In this document: in pieces, positions 40,836 through 51,292 of the stretch
Numbering within the stretch: the first letter of the stretch is position 1
How the letters are laid out: each line of letters begins with the position of its first letter
Position numbers and translations under genes: made by a program
From: Macropodus opercularis
Taxonomy: Eukaryota > Chordata > Actinopteri > Anabantiformes > Osphronemidae
Assembly (NCBI GenBank): GCA_030770545.1
Contig: CM061105.1
Location: 2,711,001-2,775,000, forward strand
DNA length: 64,000 nt
Reading direction: 5' to 3'
The notes under the pieces: model-generated
What the model was told of the DNA's origin: nothing
Databases searched by the model: none
What the model saw: the letters and a program-made list of their open reading frames with translations, nothing else

Positions 40836-43372
40836 TCCAAATACATCCCTGAAGCAGGCAAACACCTTTAAAATGCATTTAAATCACTTTGTTCAAAGTA
40901 GTTTTCTTTAGGTCTGAAATGCACAGAACAGGCCATTAAGCGTTTTCGCACCGTTTCCAGCCTCAGTGATGCTTTAAGCTGCTGCATCTTAATGGAGGCA
41001 ATGGCAATAAAGTTTTTGTGCTAGATATGATCCAAATACATCCCTGAAGCTGGCAAACACCTTTAAAATACATTTAAATCACTTTGTTCAAAGTAGTTTT
41101 TCTTTAGGTCTGAAATGTTCAGAACAGGCCATTCTAAGCGTTTTCGCTTAGTTTCCAGCCTCAGTATTTCTTTAAGCTGCTGCATCTTAATGCAAGCAAT
41201 GGCAATAAAGTTTTTGTGCTAAATATGATCCAAAAACATCCCTGAAGAAAGCAAACACGTTTAAAATGCATTTAAATCACTTTGTTCAAAGTATTTTTCT
41301 TTTGGTCTGAAATGCACAGAACAGGCCATTCTAAGCGTTTTCGCACTGTTTACAGCCTCAGTGATGCTTTAAGCTGCTGCATCTTAATGCAAGCAATGGC
41401 AATAAAGTTTTTGTGTTAGATATGTTCCAAATACATCCCTGAAGAAGGCAAACACCTTTAAAATGCTTTAAAATCAATTTGACTAAAGTAGTGTCTTTTG
41501 GTCTGAAATGCACAGAACAGGCCATTCTAAGCGTTTTCCCACTGTTTCCAACCTCAGTATTTCTTTAAGCTGCTGCATCTTAATGCAAGCAATGGCAATA
41601 AAGTTTTTGTGCTAGATATGTTCCAAATACATCCCTGAAGCAGGTAAACACCTTTAAAATGCATTTACTTTACTTTGAACAAAGTAGTGTCTTGTGGTCT
41701 GAAATTTTTTAGAACAGGCCCTTCTAAGCGTTTTCGCACTGTTTCCAACCCCAGTATTTCTTTAAGCTGCTGCATCTTAATGCAAGCAATGGCAATAAAG
41801 TTTTTGTGCTAGATATGTTCCAAATACATCCCTGAAGAAGGCAAACACCTTAAAATGCTTTAAAATCAATTTGACTAAAGAAGTGTTCATTTGGTGTGAA
41901 ATGCACAAAACAGGCCATTCTAAGCGTTTTCGCACTGTTTCCAACCTCAGTATTTCTTTAAGCTGCTGCATCTTAATGCAAGCAATGGCAATGAAGTTTT
42001 TGTGCTAGATATGTTCCAAATACATCCCTGAAGCAGGTAAACACCTTTAAAATGCATTTACTTTACTTTGAACAAAGTTGTGTCTTGTGGTCTGAAATGC
42101 ACAAAACAGGCCATTCTAAGCGTTTTCCCACTGTTTCCAACCTCAGTATTTCTTTAAGCTGCTGCATCTTAATGCAAGCAATGGCAATGAAGTTTTTGTG
42201 CTAGATATGTTCCAAATACATCCCTGAAGAAGGCAAACACCTTTAAAATGCTTTGAAATCAATTTGACCAAAGTAGTGTTCATTTGGTCTGAAATGCACA
42301 GAACAGGCCATTCTAAGCGTTTTCGCACTGTTTCCAACCTCAGTATTTCTTTAAGCTGCTGCATCTTAATGCAAGCAATGGCAATGAAGTTTTTGTGCTA
42401 GATATGATCCAAATACATCCCTAAAGCAGGCAAACACCTTTAAAATGCATTTAAATCACTTTGTTCAAAGTAGTTTTCTTTTGGTCTGAAATGCACAGAA
42501 CAAGCCATTAAGCGTTTTCGCACTGTTTCCAGCCTCAGTATTTCTTTAAGCTGCTGCATCTTAATGCAAGCAATGGCAATGAAGTTTTTGTGTTAGATAT
42601 GTTACAAATACATCCCTGCAGCAGGCAAACACCTTTAAAATGCATTTACTTTACTTTGAACAAAGTAGTGTCTTGTGGTCTGAAATACACTTAACAGGCC
42701 ATTCTAAGCGTTTTCCCACTGTTTCCAACCTCAGTATTTCTTTAAGCTGCTGCATCTTAATGCAAGCAATGGCAATAAAGTTTTTGTGCTAGATAATATG
42801 CAAATACATCCCTGAAGCAGGCAAACACCTTTAAAATGCATTTAAATCACTTTGTTCAAAGTAGTGTTCTTTTGGTCTGAAATGCACAGAACAGGACATT
42901 CTAAGCGTTTTCGCACTGTTTCCAGCCTCAGTATTTCTTTAAGCTGCTGTCTCTTAATGGAGGCAATGGCAATAAAGTTTTTGTGCTAGATATGATTCAA
43001 ATACATCCCTGAAGCAGGCAAACACCTTTAAAATGCATTTAAATCACTTTGTTCAAAGTAGTTTTCTTTTGGTCTGAAATGCACAGAACAGGCCATTAAG
43101 CGTTTTCGCACTGTTTCCAGCCTCAGTATATGTTTTATCTGCTGCATCTTAATGCAAGCAATGGCAATAAATTTTTGTGTTAGATATCATCCAATACATC
43201 CCTGAAGCAGGCAAACACGTTTAAAATGCATTTAAATCACTTTGTTCAAAGTAGTTTTCTTTTGGTCTGAAATGCACAGAACAGGCCATTAAGCGTTTCC
43301 GCACTGTTTCCAGCCTCAGTATTTCTTTAAGCTGCTGTTCCTTAATGGAGGCAATGGCAATAAAGTTTTTGT

Positions 43373-43450
43373 GTTTGTGTTTTTCTGTGCATTTAATTCT
43401 GTAAATTACCAAAAGGAAACTACTTTTGTTATTTATTATTACTATTATTA
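43373..43450. other. Orientation switch point in the satellite
   Basis: The forward monomer stops after GCAATAAAGTTTTTGTG. Within about 10 bases TTCTGTGCATTT appears, which is the reverse complement of the monomer segment AAATGCACAGAA. It is followed by a degenerate inverted piece (ACCAAAAGGAAACTACTTTTG) and an AT-rich stretch of TTATTATTAC type. From 43,451 clean inverted monomers begin. Confidence 0.85.
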
Positions 43451-44149
43451 CTTGCATTAAGATGCAGCAGCTTAAAGAAATACTGAGGCTGGAAACAGTG
43501 AGAAAACACTTAGAATGGCCTGTTCTGTGCATTTGATGCCAAAGAACACTACTTTGGTCAAAGTGATTTCAAAGCATTTTAAAGGTGTTTGCCTTGTTCA
43601 GGGATGTATTTGGATCATATCTAGCACAGAAACTTCATTGCCATTGCTTGCATTAAGATGCAGCAGCTTAAAGAAATACTGAGGCTGTAAACAGTGCGAA
43701 AACGCTTAGAATGGCCTGTTCTGTGCATTTTAGAGCAAAGAACACTACTTTTGTCAAAGTGATTTCATAGCATTTTAAAGGTGTTTGCCTTCTTCAGGGA
43801 TGTATTTGGATCATATCTAGCATAAAAACTTCATTGTCATTGCCTGCATTAAGATGCAGCAGCTTAAAGAAATACTGAGGCTGGAAACAGTGCGAAAACG
43901 CTTAGAATGGCCTGTTCTGTGCATTTGATGCCGAAGAACACTACTTTGGTCAAAGTGATTTTAAAGCATTTTAAAGGTGTTTGCCTGCTTCAGGGATGTA
44001 TTTGGATAATTTCTAGCACAAAAACTTCATTGTCATAGCTTGCATTAAGGTGCAGCAGCTTAAAACATCACTGAGGCTGGAAACTGTTCGAAAACGCTTA
44101 GAATCGTCTGTTTCGTGCATTTCAGACGAAAAGAACACTACTTTTGTCA
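43451..44149 (-). repeat. Inverted satellite monomers at the array edge
   Basis: About 3.6 units read as the reverse complement of the main array: CTTGCATTAAGATGCAGCAG, then CTTAAAGAAATACTGAGG, AAAACGCTTAGAATGGCC and GGGATGTATTTGGATCAT recur three to four times. They carry private changes (GGCTGTAAACAGTG, TTTCATAGCATTTT, GAATCGTCTGTTTCGTGC), so they are more diverged than most of the array. The last unit stops at about 44,149, where hAT-related sequence begins. Confidence 0.92.
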
Positions 44150-45106
44150 AACAAAATTATATGAATTTAATTGTTTTTTTTTTTATCACGTAGCTCCTGT
44201 TGTTCTTTTCCTTCAAGTAATGTTTCAGCTACTGCACCCATGCATTCTTGGACAACCCCTCCATCAGTAAATGGGTTTTTGTGTTTATCCAAAATCCAAG
44301 CAACTCTGAGGAAACATTCGTGAGCATGTTGTTGCGCAGTGAAGATGTGGCTCAAGATCCTGGTGGACTGGTCATATTGGGCAACTTTCTGTGATCGCAC
44401 TTCAGATTTGAGTGGGTATGTGTTTTCAAAACCTTTGTGTTTTGTCTCATAATGCCGTTTGACATTGGCACTTTTAATAAGAGCCACATTTTCCAAAAAA
44501 CATATCAGACACAGTGGTTTATTTCCCCCAGTGGGTAATATGAACAGAAAAGAGTCTGTCCATTTTGGATTAAAAACTCTATTTTCGCTGTCCACTTTTC
44601 TTTTTTTGGACTGTCCCATCTTTATATTGATCTCTTCCTTTTCAGTCTCACCCATTACCTTCTCAACCTTAACCTCTCTATTGTCTGTCTCTCCCTTTCT
44701 CCTCTGTCGTCGGTATCTCCTCTTTCCTCTCTCTTTGTTTTCGCGAACGTGTTGTTCGTGTAGATAACGAACTGTTATCGTTGTCTTAGTTTGTTAATTC
44801 TTTTGCAACCTCAAACTTTCTCTCATCTATCAGTACTGTTGAGTCGCAAAATTTACCGCCTGTGATCCACAGAACCAATTGGCTAAGTGAAGTCATGTGG
44901 GGTTGCTTAACTCACATTCAATTGGCCAATGCGTTCTCGCGTCCACTAAATAACTACTGTAAAGTTCACAATAGTCACGGCGGTTAAAATTAAGGTGCCC
45001 CTCTAGATTTTGATCAAAGCGTTCAGTTTGGTCTGTAGCTCCGGGTCCGTATGAACCAGCTTCTGTGTCCAGATCCGGACCGTGGTCCGCCTGTTAGTGA
45101 CCACTG
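44150..45106 (-). mobile_element. hAT-type DNA transposon, 3'-truncated
   Basis: Read on the minus strand, the element begins at 45,106 with CAGTGGTCACTAACAGGCGG. This has the CAG(T/G)GG(T/C) start and the GC-rich head seen in Charlie-like hAT elements. A transposase N-terminus follows at 44,655. The other end is missing: the frame stops in an oligo-A/T stretch and the satellite begins at about 44,149, so the catalytic part and the second terminal repeat are lost. The 8 bases next to the head, CTCTATGT (45,107-45,114), would be the target-site copy. The missing second end prevents a check. Confidence 0.7.
44167..44655 (-). pseudogene. hAT/GTF2IRD2-like transposase, N-terminal BED-finger fragment
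   Basis: An ATG-started frame of 162 codons. Residues of about 30-75 form a BED-type zinc finger: a conserved KWTDSFLFILP lead-in, then CLIC, and HYETKH as the Cys-x2-Cys and His-x4-His ligands. After it comes a segment (QYDQSTRILSHIF, then FLRVAWILDKHKNPFTDG) resembling the start of the transposase body in hAT-derived proteins annotated as GTF2IRD2-like or ZBED-like. Full proteins of this type exceed 500 residues. Here the frame ends in LRDKKKNN within a simple A-rich stretch, so the RNase-H-like catalytic core and dimerisation tail are absent. It could still give a short DNA-binding peptide, but there is no evidence of a gene around it. Confidence 0.72.
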
Positions 45107-45222
45107 CTCTATGTGGTATTTGTTGGGTCTAGTTGTGTAAGGTCTGAACCCTTACTTGTAAAGTGCCTTGAGAAAACTAATGTTGTGAATTGGCACTACA
45201 TAAATAAAATTTAATTGAATTT
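45107..45222 (+). mobile_element. L2-like retroposon 3' tail (fragment)
   Basis: CTCTATGTGG, GTGTAAGGTCTGAA, CTTGTAAAGTGCCTTGAG, a TTGTGAATTGGCACTAC segment and AAATAAAATTTAATTGAATT match, in order, the 3' end of the element at 47,712-48,308 read on the opposite strand. This is the common fish tail that ends in ATTGAATT repeats. The hAT head abuts it at 45,106, which suggests that the hAT element jumped into an older L2-like copy. Confidence 0.68.
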
Positions 45223-46460
45223 TCAGTCATCCAGGTGCAGTTGTCTGAAAGTTGAGTCATGGCAACTGGACTTGGCGTCTGAGGGAAGAGGTAGAGACTA
45301 CAATTGTATCCTTCCAGTTAGGTTTCACTTCACAGATGTAAAGAATGGGCTTGTTATGAGAACAAAGGACTGCAGGGAGTGAGTAGGTGCAAATTCTATA
45401 CTACATAGACCCCTCCTCCAACCAATACAGGGTTGTTGTGTGTTCTTTGTGGGGGGGACTTGTCTTGATCTTCTGGGGCATAGTTGAAAGGGCAGCATGG
45501 TAGATAGACAAGGTTGTGGCTGAGGCCTCCACCTCTGTTGAGAGAGGGGCTATTTATCTGTACACTTCTCTAATGCTCCTGGACCCCTGGCCAATCTATT
45601 CTTGCTGACCTCCTCACTCTAACTACCCTATTCTTACTCTTGCTGGGCTTGCCATCTCCGGGCGGCCCTGTTTCGACGATAGACAACTGGAGTACTACCA
45701 ATATCAGCACAATCAATGGGAGGATCAGAATCACTCCCTTCCCTTGCCTCTAGCAGTGTCAACAAAGTGATGGAATCCTTCTGGCGTGTTTCCAGATCAG
45801 TAGTAGTCATCAACATACATGAACGCAAAAAGATATTAACTGTATTCACTCAGCGGCACCCTGAAAACTCATAACACAGGGTAACCACTGAGCATCTTAG
45901 CATCAGGAGAACATCCGACACCAAAGTGTGTGGATCTGATAACTCTGCTTGAACTGTAAGGGGACTCTAAACTCTCACTTCATACACTAATCTATACTTA
46001 CCTTTACATATACAATCTATCCTAACTTTGACTACTCTCTCCTTTTTTTGTTATTTAACCTGGCAGCCTTTTTTAAAAATAATTTTCATCAAGTGTTATA
46101 GCTCATAGTCTGCTAATAGTAATGTGGGAAATCTTAAATTCTTGGCCAATTTTTTTTCCAGACATGTTTTTCATTCTTTCTTTCTCTCTCTTGGCTGATT
46201 TTCAGAATTTGTCTTAAAATAGTGGGGTGTGCAGTGAGACGAACATACAGGCTGTGAGGCTATAAGCTTTAATCAAGTCCATCATTGCTATCTCAGCAAA
46301 TTGTGCAAAGTACATGAAAGTCTTTTCCAACTGCATCTTTTCTCACAGCTTCACAGTTAAATTTTTTTTCACAAACTAGTGCTGGTGTTGTCCTCCTTTG
46401 ATTGAGTTTGTCACAAGAATGACAGACACTGATTTCTTACATGTCCAAGTCTTCCGCAGC
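45223..46460. other. Unassigned intergenic DNA
   Basis: About 1.2 kb without a recognisable gene. One minus-strand frame (45,634-45,849, ending PVVYRRNRAARRWQAQQE) has a basic tail but matches nothing I can name. It could be part of the retrovirus-like remnant to its right. The stretch of about 45,229-45,290 (GTCATCCAGGTGCAG, AAAGTTGAGTCATGGCAAC) looks like old repeat sequence of fish genomes. This last point is an impression only. Confidence 0.4.
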
Positions 46461-46564
46461 TCACAACTCCTGTATTTCCTTGCCTGGCTCCCACTCTCAT
46501 CCTTGGAGGTCCTGTCCGCAATCCTGGTTGGACGTATATCACCTGGGGGAAGGCATGACTGATG

Positions 46565-47060
46565 TCATAGCTGGGGTTCGAGGTTCAGCAGGGGCCACCA
46601 CTGCCTGTCTTTTCGTCTTCTCTTCAGCTGTTGGTGTGTCAATTTTTTCACCTCATCTTTATCTGTTTGCTTCTGATGGAGAGCATTGGCACACACCTTT
46701 TCTACAACATCCATCACATGACCAGTGAACTGATCAAATGATATGTCCCACAGTCCCACAGCATCACCTAGCTCGTTTTGAAGTGTCAGTGGCAAGCCAC
46801 TGATTATCACTGCAACAATGCTGTCAGGGGGGATTCTCATTGGATAACTTAATCTCAGGACTGTCCACAGCGTGTTGCGATGTCTGTCATCATGAGCTTG
46901 TGTTTCCACATACACATCCAGCTGTGCTTTTTCCGAGGATAGTTTTGATGTCAGCCATCGCTAGAATAGTTGCAATGGTTTCCTCCTCAAAAGCAGAAAT
47001 CTATTTACCGGCACCATCATGCAGGTAGGGCAGCCTCTGAATCAGTTCCTCTAAGTTCAT
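46565..47060 (-). pseudogene. Retrovirus-like gag remnant (broken)
   Basis: On the minus strand an N-terminal piece (NLEELIQRLPYLHDG) is followed by an in-frame stop near 47,008 and a one-base frameshift near 46,930. A longer open piece then contains RHRNTLWTVLRLSYPMRIPP and, further on, IISGLPLTLQNEL and FTGHVMDVVEK. The order (an NALW/NTLW-like motif, then a GLP or GVP segment, then a helix ending in a His-Val pair) resembles the capsid part of gag in fish endogenous retroviruses. The region between these motifs is shorter than expected, so a deletion is likely. No intact gene is present. The assignment rests on motif resemblance, not on a search. Confidence 0.45.
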
Positions 47061-47464
47061 TGTAGACCAAGGCTACAGACCAGCAGGGGGTTCTCCGATG
47101 CCTCCTCTATTCTTTTTGACGTCTTTGGTTTCCCATTGGGATTATGCAAGAAAAAGCATGTTAACCTTTTGCGATTACATGGATTTCTGCACAAATTGGT
47201 CATAAAATCTTTTCATCGAAGTCACAATAGAAAAACACAGTCTTCTTAAACTAATAACTGCATAATAATAATAACATTATATGTTTTCATGTTTTTATTG
47301 AACATAACATGTAAACATTCACAGTGCAGGGTGGAAAAAGTATGTGAACCTTTGAACTTAAACACTGGTTGATTGAGTGATTGACTGAATGATTGGCAAA
47401 AAACGTTTCCTGTAGTTGCAGATTAGCCCTGCACATTTCTGGAGAAATGTTGGACTATTCCTGT

Positions 47465-47704
47465 TTAGAAAACTGTTTTAGTGCAGCAATATTCTTGGGA
47501 TGTCTGGTGAATTGCTCTCTTGATGTCATGCCACAGCATCTCAATGAGGTTGAGGTCAGGACTCTGACTGGGCCACTCGAGAAGGCATATTTTCATCTGT
47601 TGAAGCCATCTTGTTGTTGATTTACTTCTGTGCTTTGGGTCGTTGTACTGTTGCATCAGTATGTGGATCTTCAGTTGGCGAACAGTTGGTCTTGGCCCCT
47701 GCAA
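47465..47704 (-). pseudogene. Tc1 transposase C-terminal fragment
   Basis: About 80 codons matching the end of the DDE_3-type catalytic domain of Tc1: NDPKHRSKSTTRWLQQ, then LLEWPSQSPDLNLIEMLWHD and IKRAIHQ. The third acidic residue (Glu in NLIEM) is present. The second one, which normally precedes NDPKH as QQDNDPKH, is Tyr here (QQYNDPKH), so the active site is broken. The N-terminal DNA-binding part and the first Asp are missing, and the frame meets the L2-like insertion at about 47,712. It is dead. Confidence 0.85.
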
Positions 47705-47711
47705 AATGTCT

Positions 47712-48308
47712 TGGAATTCAATTCAATTCAATTCAATTCAATTCAATTCAATTCAATTCAATTCAACTTTATTTATATATTCACAACATCAGTTATCTCA
47801 AGGCACTTTACAAGTAAGATTTTAAGACCTTACACAACAACAATTCCCACATAGAGCAAGCTTTTAATTGTAGCCAATCAAAAAATTGTACATTTAAATA
47901 GCAACAGCGGAGAGGAAAAACTCCCTCTATAACGAGGAAGAAACCTCCAGCAGACCCAGGCTCAGTGTGGGCGGCCATCTGCCTTGACTGGTTGGGGTGA
48001 GGGGATAGAGAAGAGAGAAAATAACACAACCACAACAACAAAACAAGCAGCAACAGAACACAGGCGGGATGGTTGGACCAGCAACTGAACACTGGAGACA
48101 CACGACTGAGTCTGATGATACCTGTAGATGAGGATAGAGAGAGACAGAAGGGGAGAAGCACAACTAGGAGAGAAAAGGGACAAAGTTAGTCACATGTGGA
48201 AATGGAGGCACGTTAGTGGATAGAATCAACCGAAAAGAGCTCAGTGAAAGAAGGACGTCCCCCAGCATCTAAATCTATAGCAGCTTAACAGCAGGACAGG
48301 AAAGTTTT
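47712..48308 (-). mobile_element. L2-like retroposon inserted into the Tc1 element
   Basis: Read on the minus strand, the element contains AGCCTGGGTCTGCTGGAGGT, TTCTTCCTC, GGGAGTTTTTCCTC, TGTGTAAGGTCTTA, CTTGTAAAGTGCCTTGAG and AAATAAAGTTGAATTG, and it ends in a run of ATTGA pentamers. This is a very common fish 3' end, usually attributed to L2-type LINEs or their non-autonomous relatives. It carries no coding frame. Its boundaries fall inside Tc1 sequence: the transposase is on the left, and the Tc1 leader (TTGGAGTC, CTAGGCCAATG on the minus strand) is on the right. Confidence 0.72.
47714..47766. repeat. AATTC/ATTCA pentanucleotide microsatellite
   Basis: About ten to eleven tandem AATTC units form the tail of the L2-like insertion. 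Confidence 0.95.
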
Positions 48309-48859
48309 AACCAACACATCCAATCTCATCACATTGATTGGACCCCTGACTCCAATTAGGGAGAAATCATTGGCCTAGCGGTTCACATATTGTGAATGTT
48401 TACATGTTATGTTTAATAAAAGCATGACATATACATGTTTGTACAGTATTAATTTAAGCAGACTGTGTTTTTCTATAGTTGTGACTTAGATGAGAACACA
48501 TTTTATTACCAATTTATGCAGAGTTCACATACTTTTTCTTGTAACTGTATGTTTCATATTGTCATTAACGTAGTACGTTTCTCATACTCCTGTTTTATCC
48601 TCATTAGCATGTCTCTTTAGATGTTTTCTTACAGTCACAACAGTGTAAGATTGAAACATTAATTTGTCATTTTTCACTCATGTTTTAAATAATTAATAAT
48701 AATTAAATTGTTTTCATGCCTTTCTTCTTGCTGACTTTGTCAAACTGCTTTCCCTTCTACTTTTACAATCATCCTTCGGATTTACGTGGTACTGCAGTTA
48801 TTATTCTTTTCTTTTCTAAGGTGTCAACAAATTATCTGGCTGTGGAAACGGCGACAGCT

Positions 48860-49110
48860 GAAACAGTACTCATCATCAAGGACCAGTGGGCAGAAATCGG
48901 TCCACCCCCGTATGCAGACACATAAATTGGATATACTGTTTAGTGATTATGGATATGTTCACCAAATGGTTGAGATATTTCCATGAGCACACCCAGATGC
49001 CCATATTGTAGCAAAAGCTATTGTAAAAAAAATCATATCTGCATATGGAATTACAGAGAAAATCTATAGAAATAAAGGCACACACAACATTTTAACCTTA
49101 TTGCTAGTTT
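48860..49110 (+). pseudogene. Retrovirus-like integrase remnant (frameshifted)
   Basis: On the plus strand MDMFTKW (near 48,947) is followed, after a shift of frame and an in-frame stop, by AHPDAHIVAKAIVKKI, ISAYGI and RNKGTH. In retroviral and Ty3-like integrases the core reads (D)xFTKWxE..P, then an A-x-A-V/I-A-K helix, then a YGIPE-like turn and a SDNGTHF-like motif. Here the order is kept, but Asp is lost in the last motif (RNKGTH) and several frame breaks are present. It lies on the opposite strand to the gag remnant at 46,565-47,060, so the two need not be from one provirus. Confidence 0.5.
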
Positions 49111-50349
49111 AGGCATAGAACTGAGGGATCATTGCTTTTACCACCATAAACCTTAACACCATAAAAAACGGTGTAAGAATTTTGGTGTAATCGTGGAAGA
49201 ATTTAATTCATTTGTCTAGTGGAACAAAAAAGCCATAGGAGAGGAAGTTACTGCGATTTACAATCATTTAATTAATGTCAAGTGTAATTTACAAACAGGA
49301 AAGACATGTACCATCTTCAAGAATATACAAGACACAAATTAATTCTGACACAATTATTTTGTGCAGTTAGCCATCTTTAGGTCAGGTTTAAACCAATAGA
49401 ACATTGGAGGAATCACAATGAACAGCACAGCATTGCATCCTTATTTCCTCAATTTCTGCTCATTTTTAACTACACGAAGAGTGAAAACTTAGAAAGGGTC
49501 ATCAGTCAAGTCTTGCTTTCTGTGCCCCAGAATTTGTATTTTTGTGAAAACAAACTGTTGAGGCATTTTAACATGGTTTCACAGAGGATGGGGGTGATCA
49601 GATAATCATCCCTCAGAAAGAGCAAACACTTGTCAAGCTGAAATGGCACACAAGGTCTACTTGAAAATATGCATCTGTGTATCTTTTGCTTTAAGGCCAT
49701 CTCCTTCAGTGAGCACACAAAATTTTTTTCTCCACCACACAGTAGTCTGTGAAACCAGAACCACTCATGGGATTTGAGTTGTTTTATTTTTTTCAGCATG
49801 TCCTACAACAATACAGACGTCACAAAATACATAGTTTTACAAACACAAAGCACACCACCACCTTGGCTGCTGCAGAGGGAACAGGGGAAGTACTGATAAT
49901 GCCAGTTTGGCTTTAAACATCCTTTTCCTTGCTTTTCTGTTATAGCTTGGGAAAAAAAACAGCAGTTTGCAAGGGAAGGTGCATTTTGGGACTTATTTCC
50001 GACATAATAGCATTAGAACAATGAAAGAAAGCTTTCTTCTAACACATACAGACTATAAGAAAGAAATAATGAACGAACGTCTAAACTATGACCTCACTTG
50101 ATGATGCTTCAACTGAGAAGAAGCAGAAATCAGAGTATAAAAGTTGGAACAGGATCAATTGTTTTGCTTGTTTGAAAAGATCGTGGACAAAAGAATTCTA
50201 ACCAATACATTTCAGAAAAATTACACCACCTTAATCTTGACAATCTAGTCTCAAGTATTTATCTTTTAGATTTTTTCATTTCTGTACAGTGAAATAAAAT
50301 CCAACAGCTCTTGAATTTTTCATTTCTCTTTTTTAAAAATACATTAGGC
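49111..50349. other. AT-rich intergenic DNA, nothing recognised
   Basis: No exon, RNA gene or known element was recognised. A 97-codon minus-strand frame (49,506-49,799) with scattered Cys residues has no family I can name and no supporting signals. Confidence 0.4.
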
Positions 50350-51292
50350 TTTTATTTTCTTGCAGCAATTTTCCCCAAAAATCATTACCACACTCCTTCC
50401 AACTAAAAACTGATTTTTGATATTATATACATCTGTCTGTGTGCATGTGTATGTGTGTGCTAATGGTGAATGTGTGCATGTGTTTGCATCCATGTGTGTG
50501 TGCGTGCACAAACTCTATGTCATTTACACCCAACACTGTAAACATACATAGACCTATATTACATGTGCTTGCACTGCATTCAGAGAGGGAAGAAAATTTG
50601 GTTTACTTCACTAGAACACCACAAAATAGGGAAGAGGGAAGGGGGTAAAGGGTTTGCAGGAAAGAGAAAAGGTGGAGGCAGAGCACTAGAGGAGTGTCAA
50701 ACTCCTTTTTCAAGGTTTTGAGGTTATTTACAGTTTGGTTGAAAGCTCAGTTTTAGTGGCCCTTTTAAAAATTATCTTAAGCAACAGTGCACGAAGATAG
50801 GTTCCTCTCAGGAATAGTGAAGGAAAAATGAAAATGAGCTTTCTGCCAAGTGTTTGGGTTATAGACAGTTGATCAGCACCGCTGAAATGCTAAACAGCTA
50901 GAAAGGGGAAAAACAATATTCTCTACTAAGAAGTTCCAACAGGGCTTAGATGCGTGCAGTACCACACATTGCATTTAGTGGTAGTCTGTGAAGCACAGCA
51001 ACCAATCCTGTTCGGTAGAGGGACTCCAAGTCTGTTTTAAAGTAGTTTTATATTTATCCTGTCTGGACACACAGTTAGCCTTAGAGTCTGAGTGCTGATC
51101 AGTCATTCATCAGTCAAGTCAGTCTCATCCTATTCAAGAGTCTCCCAAACAACTGTTTAGCACACTCTTAAGAAGCTTCCGTGCCGTGATCCAGGCCATG
51201 ACAGAGAGAGAGGTAAGGAAAAAAAAAAAAGATCGAATGGAAGGAAGATGCGATCCAAGATAGAAGGAGCAATGGATGGAGGGATGTGCTCT
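50350..51292 (-). other. rnf220: Probable 3' UTR of rnf220
   Basis: The region follows the rnf220 stop codon on the minus strand. An AATAAA signal on the minus strand (TTTATT on the plus strand at about 50,350) would give a 3' UTR of about 0.9 kb. Other AATAAA sites exist further on, for example near 49,782, so the end is a guess. A GT-rich run lies at about 50,430-50,510. Confidence 0.4.

Larger units (their letters stand above)
22787..43372 (+). repeat. Satellite array, block C, with higher-order repeats
   Basis: The monomers continue in the forward orientation but are now arranged in long-period copies. The segment of about 25,760-28,340 recurs at about 29,670-32,260 (offset 3,912, shifting to 3,918 after a 6-bp indel near 26,705). 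Part of about 33,500-35,130 recurs at about 37,620-39,250 (offset 4,119). Both offsets are close to whole numbers of monomers (20 and 21). Marker variants such as CATATCTGAAGCGGG, TTCTGAAAGCTGCTGC and CCCTGCAGCAGG recur in the same order. Within copies the sequence is nearly identical, whereas adjacent monomers differ clearly. This is a classic higher-order repeat pattern made by unequal exchange or amplification. Confidence 0.93.
47143..48549 (-). mobile_element. Tc1/mariner element with long inverted repeats, split by an L2-like insertion
   Basis: The right end, read on the minus strand from 48,549, begins TACAGTTACAAGAAAAAGTA followed by TGTGAAC. The left end near 47,143 begins TATGCAAGAAAAAGCATG followed by TTAACC. 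Both continue with matching arms of about 200 bp (AAATTGGT, AAGTCACAA, AGAAAAACACAGTC, AACATAACATGTAAACATTC). A second copy of the terminal motif (GGAAAAAGTATGTGAACC) lies inside the left arm near 47,333, and a decayed one (ATATGTGAACC) inside the right arm near 48,390. This is the IR/DR layout known from salmonid-type Tc1 elements such as Sleeping Beauty. The transposase is reduced to its C-terminal part. Confidence 0.82.

Noticed and set aside
1476..43532. Dozens of 60-103 codon open frames in the satellite, many nearly identical (for example starting MQQLKEILRLET)
   Set aside because: They arise because the monomer is open in some frames and is homogenised. They run across monomer borders, change with each indel, and have no splice, promoter or start context.
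1..44149. CENP-B box in the monomer (TTCGCACTGTTTCC was the nearest)
   Set aside because: It lacks the required A and CGGG of the box on either strand. No unit inspected fits better.
44459..44767. 102-codon plus-strand frame
   Set aside because: It lies antisense to the hAT finger and its leader. The composition is Leu/Ser-rich shadow sequence.
47611..47854. Three plus-strand frames with NSIQF repeats
   Set aside because: These are translations of the AATTC microsatellite.
47808..48183. Minus-strand frames of 73-117 codons
   Set aside because: They fall inside the L2-like 3' region, which is non-coding, and have no recognisable domain.
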